64,000 nucleotides of DNA from Bacteroidales bacterium. GTDB taxonomy: Bacteria > Bacteroidota > Bacteroidia > Bacteroidales > UBA3824. Below, piece by piece: positions 45,993 through 55,803 of this stretch. Location of the stretch: contig JAFXUC010000058.1 in the NCBI GenBank assembly GCA_017535325.1, forward strand, positions 22,227-86,226, in the 5' to 3' direction. The stretch's first letter is position 1, and each line of letters starts with the position of its first letter. A model generated the notes under the pieces. The model made no database searches. It was given only the letters and a program-made list of their open reading frames with translations, and was not told where the DNA came from. Both the position numbers and the translations under genes were made by a program.

Positions 45993-48704
45993 TTATTTTC
46001 CGAATTTCCACCAGTCAAGTCTTACATCGCCGCTGCGTTTTCCAAAGGTGATGTACAAATCATGTACGCCTTTTGTGCCGGCAATTTTAGAAGTGAATGT
46101 TTTGTATTTTTCTACGCTGCCGGTCGGTTTGATGAGGACTTTTCCGATTTCTTGTCCGTCAGGAGAATCTAATCGGAGCGAGATTTCAATATTGCCTGTT
46201 GCAGCGGCTGTCAAAGAAAATGTCGATGCACCGGAAGCAAAATCTACTCCGCGCAAACGAATATATTCGCCTTCGTCAAGGTCGTAAACATACATGTTGC
46301 GTTTGCCGGTAGATAAAGGCATATCGGCAACAACGCCTGTGTTTTCAATGCCGATTTTAGCGGATTTCAAACCGTAACCCCAAGCCATTGTTTCTGCTTC
46401 AACGCGGCGGAATGGGTCAAGCCATTTAATTTGTTTAACCGGCTCTTGGTCAAGCCAATACGGAACTTCTTTGATTGTGCCGTCAGGATTGTATTCCATT
46501 TCGGTAACAGTTACCGAGCGACGTTCGTGATGCTCTTGAATGTCAATATGCATAAGGTCGTAGTTCTGACCGAAAACGTATGTTTTGCCTTTGAAATCAG
46601 CGATTCCGGGGTGATTGCCACGGTCTCTCGGTGTCGGTCGCATAATGTATCCTGAACTTTTCCAAGGTCCTGTCGGAGAATCACTTAGCGCATAGCCCAA
46701 AGCCTCCGGACAACATGTTGAAGCAAAAGCCAAATAATATTTGTCGCCGCGACGGTAAAACCACGGACCTTCTTGATAATTTTCGATGTGCGGAAGTTGT
46801 ACCACGCTGTCTTTCAGAGAAATCATATCATTGTTGAGACGTGCATAAAAAGTATGCGGATTGCCCCAGTACATATAAGCCTGACCGTCTTTGTCGGTGT
46901 AGACTGACGGGTCGATGTCAAACCAATTATTTTGATTCCAATAAAGCGGTTTTCCAAGCGGGTCTTTGTAAGGGCCGTATGGAGAGTCTGCAACCAAAAC
47001 GCCTATTCCGTGTCCGTGAAGAGGTGCGTAGAGATAATATTTGCCGTTGCGCTCAACAACCTGAATCGCCCAACCACCGTTGTCACGACTACGCCATGAA
47101 AAATCTTTGAGCGAAGCCGGTGCTCCGTGTTCTGTCCAGTTTACCATATCAGTTGTTGAATACAGCAACCAGTCGTACATAAAAAATCCGGCTGAACTTC
47201 TTTCATTCGGGTCAACAATATGTTCCGGCGAAGCGTCGTGAGAACAGAACAAAAACAATGTGTCGCCAATTACAAGCGGAGACGGGTCAGCAGTAAATTT
47301 GGTTTGAAAACACGGCATATTACATTGTTCTATACCGCGCATTTCCCAATAATCGAGGTTGAAAAGTTCTGGACCTTTTCTGCCGACAAAAGCGAAATAC
47401 ACGTCATGTATACCTTCTGCTTTACCGATAAAGTCGGTTGAAAATGTCGTAAAATTCTCCCAACCGCCTGTGCCGCCAATTTGCAGTTCGGCAACTTTTG
47501 AGCCTTTCAGACTATCCAAGTGAATTTCGATTTTGCCGCCTCTGAGTCCGCTTGCTGCCGAAACAGAAAACGTTCTCGGAAAGTTTTTACCAAAGTCAAC
47601 GTTTTGAAGTTTTATATAGTCGCCGTTATGAATTGAAGATACATAAACGCCTTGTTTGTCGTTTTGACGGGTTTTAACGCCGAAAGAAAACGCCATTGTC
47701 TCCGCCTGAACTTTTCTAAACGGATTGAAAGTTGCAATCGGTTTTACGCCTTCGTTTGTCGGCATAATTTTCGGAAACGAACCGTCGGGATTGTATTTAA
47801 ATTCTTCAACAGCAACGCTTCTGCCAAAACCACCGCCATGTGGAAGTTTGCCGGTGTGATAAAAGAAATATGAGTGTCCTTTGTAATCCGTTACGCCGCA
47901 ATGGTTTGTAAATGAGCCTGTTTCGGTGAGCGGCATAATTTCGCCGGCGTATTTCCAACCGCTTGTAATTTTGTCGCTGGTAGAATAGGAAATATGTTCC
48001 GGAACACCACCTGAGGCGTAAAGCAATTGATATTTACCGTTGCGTTTTGTAAGCCACGGACCTTCAACATAACAATCTTTGTATTTTTTACCTTGCTCGC
48101 GCTCAGGCATAGGCGGTGCGCCAAAAGCCTCTTCGGTCATATCCAATTTGCCGAGTTCGCCGCTGTAAGAAATCATGTCTTCGTTGAGTTTTAGATAATA
48201 AACTCTCGGATTTCCCCACATAAGCCAAGCCTGATTGTCATCGTCGATAAAGACTGTCGGGTCGATGTGATCCCACGAACCGTTTTCAAAAAGCGGCTTT
48301 CCGATAGCGTCTTTAAAGCCTTTTGTGGGATTATCAGAAACTGCTACGCCGATAGCCATTCCGCCTGAAATCTTGGAATGTGCGCAGATGTACCAATAAA
48401 ATTTGCCGTTGCGATAGACGGTTTGAGCAGCCCATGCGCGGTCGTCAGCCCACGAAAAAGTTTCAAGGGCGAGGGGAGAGCCGTGATCTGTGTAGTTGAC
48501 CATGTCGGTTGTGGAATAGACGCGCCATTCCTGCATCCAAAAGAAATCGGCGTTGTCTTCGTCGTGTCCCGTGTAGACGTAGAGCGTGTCGTTATGAACC
48601 ATCGGCGCGGGGTCGGAGGTAAACCACGTCTGAACAATAGGGTTTTGGGCGTTTGCGGCAGCCGAAGCCGCTAACACCGCTGATAATAAAAGGTGTCTTT
48701 TCAT
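45993..48704 (-). CDS. Tandem GH43 glycosidase with two CBM6-like domains
   Basis: 903 residues from ATG 48704 (MKRHLLLSAVLAASAAANAQ, a clear signal peptide). A frame opens at 48776 but lies upstream of the likely promoter, so I reject it. The protein is an internal duplication: GH43 (about 22-330), CBM6-like (about 330-455), GH43 (about 463-770), CBM6-like (about 770-903). Each five-bladed propeller keeps its three acids: Asp31, Asp148 and Glu214 in the first; Asp473, Asp598 and Glu645 in the second. The likely substrates are arabinose- or xylose-containing plant polysaccharides. No T9SS tail is present, so it is probably periplasmic or surface-exported by another route. Confidence 0.9.
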   Translation of the reverse strand: MKRHLLLSAVLAASAAANAQNPIVQTWFTSDPAPMVHNDTLYVYTGHDEDNADFFWMQEWRVYSTTDMVNYTDHGSPLALETFSWADDRAWAAQTVYRNGKFYWYICAHSKISGGMAIGVAVSDNPTKGFKDAIGKPLFENGSWDHIDPTVFIDDDNQAWLMWGNPRVYYLKLNEDMISYSGELGKLDMTEEAFGAPPMPEREQGKKYKDCYVEGPWLTKRNGKYQLLYASGGVPEHISYSTSDKITSGWKYAGEIMPLTETGSFTNHCGVTDYKGHSYFFYHTGKLPHGGGFGRSVAVEEFKYNPDGSFPKIMPTNEGVKPIATFNPFRKVQAETMAFSFGVKTRQNDKQGVYVSSIHNGDYIKLQNVDFGKNFPRTFSVSAASGLRGGKIEIHLDSLKGSKVAELQIGGTGGWENFTTFSTDFIGKAEGIHDVYFAFVGRKGPELFNLDYWEMRGIEQCNMPCFQTKFTADPSPLVIGDTLFLFCSHDASPEHIVDPNERSSAGFFMYDWLLYSTTDMVNWTEHGAPASLKDFSWRSRDNGGWAIQVVERNGKYYLYAPLHGHGIGVLVADSPYGPYKDPLGKPLYWNQNNWFDIDPSVYTDKDGQAYMYWGNPHTFYARLNNDMISLKDSVVQLPHIENYQEGPWFYRRGDKYYLAFASTCCPEALGYALSDSPTGPWKSSGYIMRPTPRDRGNHPGIADFKGKTYVFGQNYDLMHIDIQEHHERRSVTVTEMEYNPDGTIKEVPYWLDQEPVKQIKWLDPFRRVEAETMAWGYGLKSAKIGIENTGVVADMPLSTGKRNMYVYDLDEGEYIRLRGVDFASGASTFSLTAAATGNIEISLRLDSPDGQEIGKVLIKPTGSVEKYKTFTSKIAGTKGVHDLYITFGKRSGDVRLDWWKFGK

Positions 48705-48729
48705 TGTGTGTGTATTAAAATTTTGTGCC

Positions 48730-48738
48730 GTAAAGTTA
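48730..48738 (-). promoter_or_regulatory. -7-like element TAACTTTAC for the GH43 gene
   Basis: The reverse complement reads TAACTTTAC, one base off TAnnTTTGC, 25 bases upstream of ATG 48704. It supports that start. Confidence 0.45.
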
Positions 48739-48855
48739 CTGATTTGTAACAAGAAAAAATTGTGTCTATGTTTCAAAAATTAGTGTTTTGGTTTCAAAAA
48801 ACTTCAAAAATGCCGTTTTGAAAAATTTTCAGGCACAAAAATTGCTTAACCGTTA

Positions 48856-48887
48856 TTGGGAATTTAAAAAAAAGGTTGTATATTTGC
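48856..48887 (+). promoter_or_regulatory. Promoter for the large sensor (-33 TTGG, -7 TATATTTGC)
   Basis: TATATTTGC at 48879-48887 and TTGG at 48856-48859 are about 19-20 bases apart. Transcription should begin near 48894, which excludes the ATG at 48788 as the start. Confidence 0.7.
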
Positions 48888-48928
48888 AAAATAAATTTTA
48901 CAAAATTCCCGTTATAACTTCAAAACAA

Positions 48929-51900
48929 ATGAAGAAATTACTGCCGCTGATATTATTGCTGCTGACTATAACGCAGTCTTTTGCCCGCACTCTTGACGAA
49001 ATCCGACGGAGCGGTGTGGTGAGGGTCGCTTTTACCCAGAGCGGCTTGAAAACTATCAACTATCAGTTTGCCAAGGAGTTTGCTAATTTTCTTAACTGCG
49101 AACTCCAAATAGTGCAGATTTCGTGGAACGAAATGTTTTCAAAATCGGGTGTTATTCCGCCGGATTATATAACTAATGATTCGGTTGCGTATACACCTGA
49201 CGCACTTTTGAAAGCCGATTTTATTTGCGGAACCACTTATATTTATCCTTGGAGAGAAAAATTTTTTGATTTCGGCGGCAATATGGAAGTCTCCGACCTT
49301 CTGATTGTGAGAAACACCCGTCAGCAAAAATCTTTCGTAGAGCATTTTTTTGTACCTGAGAGCGTAAAAGAAGCCGATTACAAACTCAAAGTAAAGAGTT
49401 ATGACGACTTGAAGGGTCTTAGAATCGCGCTTTTGGAGAACTCGTCATACGAAAAAAATCTTGCCATGATAATTGACAAAATAGGCGGCGAGGTGGAAAT
49501 CGTTAAGACAAAAAGCGAGGAAGAGTCTCAGGAACTTGCCAAAAGCGGTAAGGTAGACGGCTTTGTAACAGTATCTTACGTCGGTTTGCAGTTTGTGAAG
49601 GAGAATCCTAAATTCCGTCTTGCGTTCCCGATTGCAAAACCAGACCATGTGGCTTGGGCTACCGAAAAAGGCAACAAGACCCTCAGAAACGAAATCGACA
49701 ACTTTTTTGACATGATGAAAGGCACGGGAATTTTGGACAAACTTTTTTCGGACAAATTCGGTGTCAACTATTCGTCATACAACGAAATCATAAATTCGTA
49801 TTCAAAGTCAAATTCCAACAAGTCAAGTAATTACAGAGACTTGGACGAAATCATCGAGTCCGGCAAACTTATAGTTTCGCTCCGTGACCGTGAAATGGTT
49901 TACCACCCTTACGGACAAAAACAGTTCAATCATTATCTTGCGGGCGAGTTTGCAAAGTATCTCGGCTTGGATTTGGAAATCAGAATCGTACCGAGTCTTT
50001 CGAGTTATTTTGAGGACGACAACGGTGAAATCGTTAAGGACAGTGCTTATACGCCGGCTACTTTCAACAGTATCGACATTGCCTGCGACCTTCTTTCGCC
50101 TGTGGACTGGCGTCTCAACAAAATCGACATTGTGGACGTTTTGCCGACGGCCAATATCGTTGTGGCTCGCAAGGGCGTTGACATCAAGGGAATCAAAGAC
50201 TTGAAGCACTACCGCGGCGTAACTTCAAAAGGTTCGTCATACGAGGAGGATTTAATCGAGAACAACATCACCAACTATTATTATAAGGAGGCTAACGAGT
50301 TTTTCTCCGAAATCATGAAGGGCAAGGCTGACTATTCGATTGTCAACTTCGACATTTACAGCGTGCCGAAATATCCTGAGTTGGAGGCAAAATTTGTTAT
50401 GGGCGAGATTTATTCCGTAGGCTGGGGCATCAAGAAAAACCAGCCGAAACTCCGTCAGAAAATTCTTGAATTTTTGGAGTCGAGCAGCAATCTCGGCATT
50501 TTGAACGACGCTTTTATGGAGCAGGCTTCCATTCCTTACAAAGCCGCCCAAAACCACTTGAACGCGCTTTATCAGACATATCAGTCGGGATATTTTCCGT
50601 TTGTGTTTTACGGCTCTGACCAGGGTCTGCCGCAGGAGGACATATTGTGTATTTTTCAGGACGATGAGGGTTATATCTGGTTCGGCACACATTCCGGCGC
50701 GATAAAGTTCAACGGAAGAACGATGGTAAACCTCAACGAGAGCAACGGACTCAAAAGCAACGTTGTTTTTGACATCGCCCAGGATTCCAAAAAGCGGCTT
50801 TATTTTGCGACCTTGAACGGTGTTACATGTCTTGACCCGTCGGGCGTGATAACCAATTATTTTTCGGAAATTCCGATAAAACACATTACAATCGACGAAA
50901 AAAACAACAAATATCTGTTCGGCGACAAAGGTTTGTATTTCCTGACGTTCAACAATCAGGAGGTTCAGATGGGCTTGAAAATTCCCGCTTTGCCTTCTCA
51001 GATTAACGCTGTCGCGCAAAAGAAATCCGGCAGAAATACTTTTGTGGCATCGCCTGACGGTTTGTATACTTTTGACAGCGACAAGCAGTTGAAAAAACTC
51101 TCCGACAAGAATTGTTACTGCGTTTTTATTGACGAGGACGGTCTGATTTGGCTTTCTGCCTCTGACGGCGTTTATACGGGCAACACTTCACAGTTTTTGC
51201 GCTCCAACATTGATTCCCTGCGCATCAACGACAAGGTAAGCATACCGTCAAAATCGAGGATTCACACCATAAAGCAAAACAAGGACGGTTCTATTTTCCT
51301 GTTGTCGGACTTTGAGGCGTACCAGATTTTTTCTCTGTCGCAGACTGCCATCAAATACGACCAGAATATCGGTCTTAAAAATCTTAAACTTCTCTCTTTC
51401 TTGGAAGACAAGGAGGATAATTACTGGTTCGGTTTTTCGGGCGGAATACAAAAACTTACAAACCGCTCCCTGCGCAATCTTTATCCTGAGATTATTGACA
51501 GTTACTTAAACAATATCGAGGAAGACAGCATCGGCAGGATTTGGATGGCTCTCAACAACAAGATTTTTTATTATCATCAGGATTTGGTGGATTTTTCCGA
51601 CAAAATCGACGGCAGGGGAGTTCCGTATGTTGTGGCTAATATGCCGGGCGGTGATATTTTTATCGCTGACTCCAAGGGCTGTGCCGTTTTTGACTTGAAA
51701 AATCTTACAAAAACCAAAGAACTGAAATTCAAGAATATGATTTATAATCTCAAAGGCGTTTATGTATCGCCGGAGGGTCATATTTTTCTGCTTTCGGGAG
51801 TCGAGGGTTTGGTTTACAAGATGGAAAGTCTTGATGTTCAGCCTATTCCGATTGGTAATGTTTATACGAGCCTTATAAGTCAGATGGTTGATTTTCAAAA

Positions 51901-53764
51901 TATGACCATCGGCGGCAACAATACCGGCTTGGTAAAGTTCAACGGTCTTACTTTTGAAGAGATTTTGCCTACTCCGACGGCGGTCTTGGGGCTTGCTGCA
52001 ATCGGCGAGAGACTTTGGATAGGTATGGAAGACGGTTTGGGTTATTATACTATGGATGGAAATTTCAAAAAACTTGACATTTCGTCTTTGCCGAATGAGG
52101 CAGTAAATTCAATACGTCTTTCCCGCGACAAGGAGCATTTGTGGCTCGGCACCAACCGGGGATTCTGTTATTATAACATTGACGACAACAAGGTGGAGTT
52201 TTCTGTTAACACCAACGACGGTCTTACCGGCAACGAAATTGTTACCAACGGATTGCTGCTCAACGGAAAAGGCGTGCTTTACGTTGCCACTTTCCACGGC
52301 GTTTCGGTATTTGATTTACGGAAAGAAAATTCCAACAAAACCGTTCCTCAGTGCCGTATGGAAAACATTTACTTGAACGGAAACGTTATTTCCAAAACTG
52401 AAAATTTGTTCAGTTCTGACGAAAACAATTTTGTCTTTGAATTAGCGGGTTTGTCTTTTAAGGACGAGGCGGCTATTACTTACGAATTTTACATGAAAGG
52501 TCTTGACAACGACTATGTCGCATCTTCGGGCAAGGAGCACCGCGCAAGTTATCAAAACCTTCCTCCGGGCAACTACGACTTTATTTACAGGGCAAAAGGC
52601 AAAGACGGTATTTGGTGTTATTCGTCATCGTACAAGTTTGAAATTTTGAAGCCTTTTTACCGTAAATGGTGGTTTATCGCGGTTATGGTTTTGGGTGCTC
52701 TGGCTGTGATTGTCTCTACCGTAAAAGTCCGCGAGGCGCGTCTTAAACGTCAAAACGAAGAACTTGAACGCATTGTCAGCGAGAGAACTTCCGAAATTCA
52801 AAAACAGAAAGAGGCTATCGAGTTCAAAAACAGCGAGTTGGAGATTCAGCGTGAGGAGATTTTGACTCAAAGGGACGCCATCGAGGAAAAGAACGCGACT
52901 TTGGAAAAACAAAAGTCAGAAATTCTTTCACAAAGAGACGAGTTGGAGGTTCAAAAGAACATCGCAACGCAGCAGAGGGACGAGATTGCGCGTCATCAGA
53001 AGGAGATAATGGACAGTATTTATTACGCAAAACGTATTCAGACTGCCATTATGCCCAAAGGCGAGACAATCAACCGCGTTTTGCCGGAGCATTTTGTGCT
53101 TTTCCGTCCGAGGGACATTGTCAGCGGCGATTTTTATTACTTTAAGCATATCAATCATTATGCGGTGATTGTTGCCGCCGATTGTACGGGACACGGCGTT
53201 CCGGGAGCGTTTATGAGCATGCTCGGAAGCGCGTACCTCAACGAAATTGTCGTCAACAATCAGGACGAACTCAATACCGGCAGGATTCTTGACGCGCTCA
53301 GGGAGTCGATAATTGAGTCGCTTCAACAGACAGGAAGAGTTGACGAGGCAAAAGACGGTATGGATATTGCAATATGTATTTTGGATTTGGATACCAAAAA
53401 ACTTCAATATTCGGGAGCGTTCAATCCTTTGTTTTTGATTCGCGGCGGCGAGTTGGAGGAGTACCGCGCCGACCGTATGCCGATTGGTATTCATGATTAT
53501 GTTGACGTAGGTTTCACCACATACGATATTGAGGTTGAAAAAGATGATGTTATTTATATATTTTCAGACGGTTATGCGTCGCAGTTTGGCGGAAAAGCCG
53601 GTAAAAAATTTATGTCAAGCAGAATGAAAAAACTTTTGACGGAGATTTCAGGAGAACCTCTTCCAATGCAGAAAGACATCTTGAACGAGAAGATTGAAGC
53701 ATGGATGGGTACTGAGTACGACCAAGTCGATGATATATTAGTAATAGGCTTTAAGATTTGTTAA
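48929..53764 (+). CDS. Giant hybrid sensor: two solute-binding domains, propeller, Y_Y_Y, TM, SpoIIE phosphatase
   Basis: 1611 residues from ATG 48929, which begins a signal peptide (MKKLLPLILLLLTITQSFA) and lies just after the promoter. Periplasmic part: two type 3 solute-binding (amino-acid-binding-like) domains (about 20-295 and 300-550), a two-component-regulator beta-propeller (about 555-1130, repeats such as DDEGYIWFGTHSGAIKFNG), and a Y_Y_Y domain (about 1170-1240). One membrane helix (about 1247-1267) and a coiled coil (about 1268-1358) lead to a PP2C-type SpoIIE phosphatase (about 1360-1611: PRDIVSGDFYYF, AADCTGHGVPGAFMSMLG, YIFSDGYASQFGG). It should turn ligand binding outside into Ser/Thr dephosphorylation inside; a STAS protein encoded at 62074 is a candidate substrate. 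Confidence 0.9.
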   Translation: MKKLLPLILLLLTITQSFARTLDEIRRSGVVRVAFTQSGLKTINYQFAKEFANFLNCELQIVQISWNEMFSKSGVIPPDYITNDSVAYTPDALLKADFICGTTYIYPWREKFFDFGGNMEVSDLLIVRNTRQQKSFVEHFFVPESVKEADYKLKVKSYDDLKGLRIALLENSSYEKNLAMIIDKIGGEVEIVKTKSEEESQELAKSGKVDGFVTVSYVGLQFVKENPKFRLAFPIAKPDHVAWATEKGNKTLRNEIDNFFDMMKGTGILDKLFSDKFGVNYSSYNEIINSYSKSNSNKSSNYRDLDEIIESGKLIVSLRDREMVYHPYGQKQFNHYLAGEFAKYLGLDLEIRIVPSLSSYFEDDNGEIVKDSAYTPATFNSIDIACDLLSPVDWRLNKIDIVDVLPTANIVVARKGVDIKGIKDLKHYRGVTSKGSSYEEDLIENNITNYYYKEANEFFSEIMKGKADYSIVNFDIYSVPKYPELEAKFVMGEIYSVGWGIKKNQPKLRQKILEFLESSSNLGILNDAFMEQASIPYKAAQNHLNALYQTYQSGYFPFVFYGSDQGLPQEDILCIFQDDEGYIWFGTHSGAIKFNGRTMVNLNESNGLKSNVVFDIAQDSKKRLYFATLNGVTCLDPSGVITNYFSEIPIKHITIDEKNNKYLFGDKGLYFLTFNNQEVQMGLKIPALPSQINAVAQKKSGRNTFVASPDGLYTFDSDKQLKKLSDKNCYCVFIDEDGLIWLSASDGVYTGNTSQFLRSNIDSLRINDKVSIPSKSRIHTIKQNKDGSIFLLSDFEAYQIFSLSQTAIKYDQNIGLKNLKLLSFLEDKEDNYWFGFSGGIQKLTNRSLRNLYPEIIDSYLNNIEEDSIGRIWMALNNKIFYYHQDLVDFSDKIDGRGVPYVVANMPGGDIFIADSKGCAVFDLKNLTKTKELKFKNMIYNLKGVYVSPEGHIFLLSGVEGLVYKMESLDVQPIPIGNVYTSLISQMVDFQNMTIGGNNTGLVKFNGLTFEEILPTPTAVLGLAAIGERLWIGMEDGLGYYTMDGNFKKLDISSLPNEAVNSIRLSRDKEHLWLGTNRGFCYYNIDDNKVEFSVNTNDGLTGNEIVTNGLLLNGKGVLYVATFHGVSVFDLRKENSNKTVPQCRMENIYLNGNVISKTENLFSSDENNFVFELAGLSFKDEAAITYEFYMKGLDNDYVASSGKEHRASYQNLPPGNYDFIYRAKGKDGIWCYSSSYKFEILKPFYRKWWFIAVMVLGALAVIVSTVKVREARLKRQNEELERIVSERTSEIQKQKEAIEFKNSELEIQREEILTQRDAIEEKNATLEKQKSEILSQRDELEVQKNIATQQRDEIARHQKEIMDSIYYAKRIQTAIMPKGETINRVLPEHFVLFRPRDIVSGDFYYFKHINHYAVIVAADCTGHGVPGAFMSMLGSAYLNEIVVNNQDELNTGRILDALRESIIESLQQTGRVDEAKDGMDIAICILDLDTKKLQYSGAFNPLFLIRGGELEEYRADRMPIGIHDYVDVGFTTYDIEVEKDDVIYIFSDGYASQFGGKAGKKFMSSRMKKLLTEISGEPLPMQKDILNEKIEAWMGTEYDQVDDILVIGFKIC

Positions 53765-53811
53765 AGCAATTGGCTCGTATTTACTGTTTCCTCATTAAAT
53801 TAGTTTTTTCC

Positions 53812-53858
53812 TAAATCGGGGGTTGTAAAATTTTTTTTTTTTTCAAACCCCGATTTTT
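53812..53858 (+). terminator. Terminator after the sensor gene
   Basis: AAATCGGGGGTT and AAACCCCGATTT pair around an A/T-rich loop and are followed by a T-run. Confidence 0.85.
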
Positions 53859-53889
53859 TTTGGTGTTATAAAACAAAAAGAATATATCA

Positions 53890-55803
53890 ATGAAACGTTT
53901 TTTTCTTTCAATTTTTTTGTTGTTTTGCTGCGGAAAAATTTTGGCTCAGGACGTTCAAAAAATTGTCAGCGAAATCCTTGAAGAGGCGGCTTTTTCTGAC
54001 GGCGAAAGCGGGGACGAATTTGCGCAACTCAGCGGCGAATACATTGAAAATCTTGTCTCAAATCCTTTAAACATAAACACTTGTACTTTTTCCGATTTCC
54101 AAAACATTCCTTTTTTGTCGGACTGCCAAATCGAAGACATTTTGAACTACCGTATGGAATACGGCAGATTTTTTTCCCTCGGCGAACTCAAAGGCATACC
54201 GTCAATCCCGGTAAAAAACTTGAAAATTTTGCAGCATTTTCTTTATGCCGGCGATGTAGAGGAAACTAAACAGCGCAAAAAACTTTCTTCCGGTACGCAT
54301 ACCGTTATGACAACAATGAAAACCGTTTTTGAAAAGCCGGGACAGTCTTTTCTGATAAGATACCGTTACAAGTTGTCGGACAAAATTGCATGGGGGCTGA
54401 CCTCGGAAACGGATATTGGCGAAAAATTCTCTTTCGGCGACAAAAAATACGGCTTTGATTTCAATTCTGTATATTTTAGAATTTCGGACTGCGGGCATTT
54501 GAAAAAACTTGTTTTGGGCGATTTCAGCGTGAGATTCGGCGAGGGGCTTTTGTATTCGGGCGGTTTTTTGACGGGGAAATTTTCGTCGGGTGCAAGTTAT
54601 GCTGCAAATCAGAGCGTTTTGAAAGAGTATACTTCTTCTGACGAAAACAGGTTTTTTAGAGGTGCGGCGGCGGAGTTAGGTTTCGGACATTTTAAGGCGG
54701 ACGTTTTTCTGAGCCGCAACAGGTTGGACGCGGCTGTTGACGGCGACAGTTTTTCGAGCCTTAAAACCGACGGTTATCACCGCACAAATTCCGAGTTACA
54801 AAACAAGGACGCTTTGACAAGAAATCTCGCCGGAATGATTCTTAGTTACAACTACAAAAAAATAAAACTTGCAACCGCTTGTCAGTATTATAATTATGAC
54901 AAAGAATATACGCCGGAAAGAAAACTGCATTATGCCAACACGAGAGATGACAAAGAAGGTTTCGCGTTTTCCTTCAACTGTAATTATTCCGACAAAAAAC
55001 AGGATTTTAAAACTGAACTCTCTTTTGACAAGGACTTAAATCCCGCCTTTATCGGTTTTTGGCTTTTAAAACCGGCAAACTTCCTTAATTTCAGCATGTT
55101 GTACAGGAATTATTCAAAAAAATATTTGTCTTTTACGGCTAAGTCTGTCGGCGAAAATTCCAAAACTTTAAACGAGGAGGGTGTTTGTTTCGGGGCTTCT
55201 GTCCAACCCTGCGGCTTTGTTTTATTGGAGGCATGGCTTGATGTTTTCCGCTTTCCGTGGCTTACGGCAAACCTCAAAATGCCGTCTTCCGGCTGTGACT
55301 TTCTTGGTCAGACAACGTTTTTTCTGTCAAAAAAGTTCAATGTGATGATGCGTTACAAGCAAAGCAGAAAGCAGGTTTTTCTGTCTGCTGACCAGGACAA
55401 GACACGCGGATATTTCAGGATTACAACCAAATATTCAACGGAAAAAAATCTTGTTTTTACAAATTTTGTGCAGTGGAGTTTTTATAACGGATTGGGTATG
55501 AGGGAAAAAGGTTATGCTGTTTATCAGAATTTTCAGTATTCGTTAAGAAAAACACCGCTGAGTTTTTCTTTGCGTTATGGCTTATTTTCTGCGCCTTACA
55601 ATGCTCGGATTTACGCTATGGAAGATGATGTAACGTATTCGTTTTCGCTGCCGGCATATTATAATAAAGGTGTGAGGTATTATGTTAATGCGGCTTATCA
55701 ATTTTTAGGGCGGTTTACGGCGCAGTTCAGACTTTCGCAAAGTCGGTATTTTGACCGTAGCGACGTAACAGAACTGCACGTATTCTTAAAAGTGAAACTT
55801 TAA
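53890..55803 (+). CDS. Helix-hairpin-helix / outer-membrane barrel protein
   Basis: 637 residues with a signal peptide ending in GKILAQ. After an acidic linker, a helix-hairpin-helix unit (about 50-115: NPLNINTCTFSDFQNIPFL, ILNYRMEYGRFFSLGELKGI) precedes a large beta-barrel (about 150-637) with alternating strands ending in LHVFLKVKL. In Bacteroidota such HHH-barrel proteins are recurrent and uncharacterised; a link to DNA passage through the outer membrane is sometimes suggested, but nothing here proves it. The gene is monocistronic, convergent with the RelA/SpoT gene, and overlaps its end by four bases. Confidence 0.8.
   Translation: MKRFFLSIFLLFCCGKILAQDVQKIVSEILEEAAFSDGESGDEFAQLSGEYIENLVSNPLNINTCTFSDFQNIPFLSDCQIEDILNYRMEYGRFFSLGELKGIPSIPVKNLKILQHFLYAGDVEETKQRKKLSSGTHTVMTTMKTVFEKPGQSFLIRYRYKLSDKIAWGLTSETDIGEKFSFGDKKYGFDFNSVYFRISDCGHLKKLVLGDFSVRFGEGLLYSGGFLTGKFSSGASYAANQSVLKEYTSSDENRFFRGAAAELGFGHFKADVFLSRNRLDAAVDGDSFSSLKTDGYHRTNSELQNKDALTRNLAGMILSYNYKKIKLATACQYYNYDKEYTPERKLHYANTRDDKEGFAFSFNCNYSDKKQDFKTELSFDKDLNPAFIGFWLLKPANFLNFSMLYRNYSKKYLSFTAKSVGENSKTLNEEGVCFGASVQPCGFVLLEAWLDVFRFPWLTANLKMPSSGCDFLGQTTFFLSKKFNVMMRYKQSRKQVFLSADQDKTRGYFRITTKYSTEKNLVFTNFVQWSFYNGLGMREKGYAVYQNFQYSLRKTPLSFSLRYGLFSAPYNARIYAMEDDVTYSFSLPAYYNKGVRYYVNAAYQFLGRFTAQFRLSQSRYFDRSDVTELHVFLKVKL

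Noticed and set aside
48788..48928. Longer start for the large sensor at 48788
   Set aside because: The promoter at 48856-48887 lies downstream of it, and a clear signal peptide begins at 48929.
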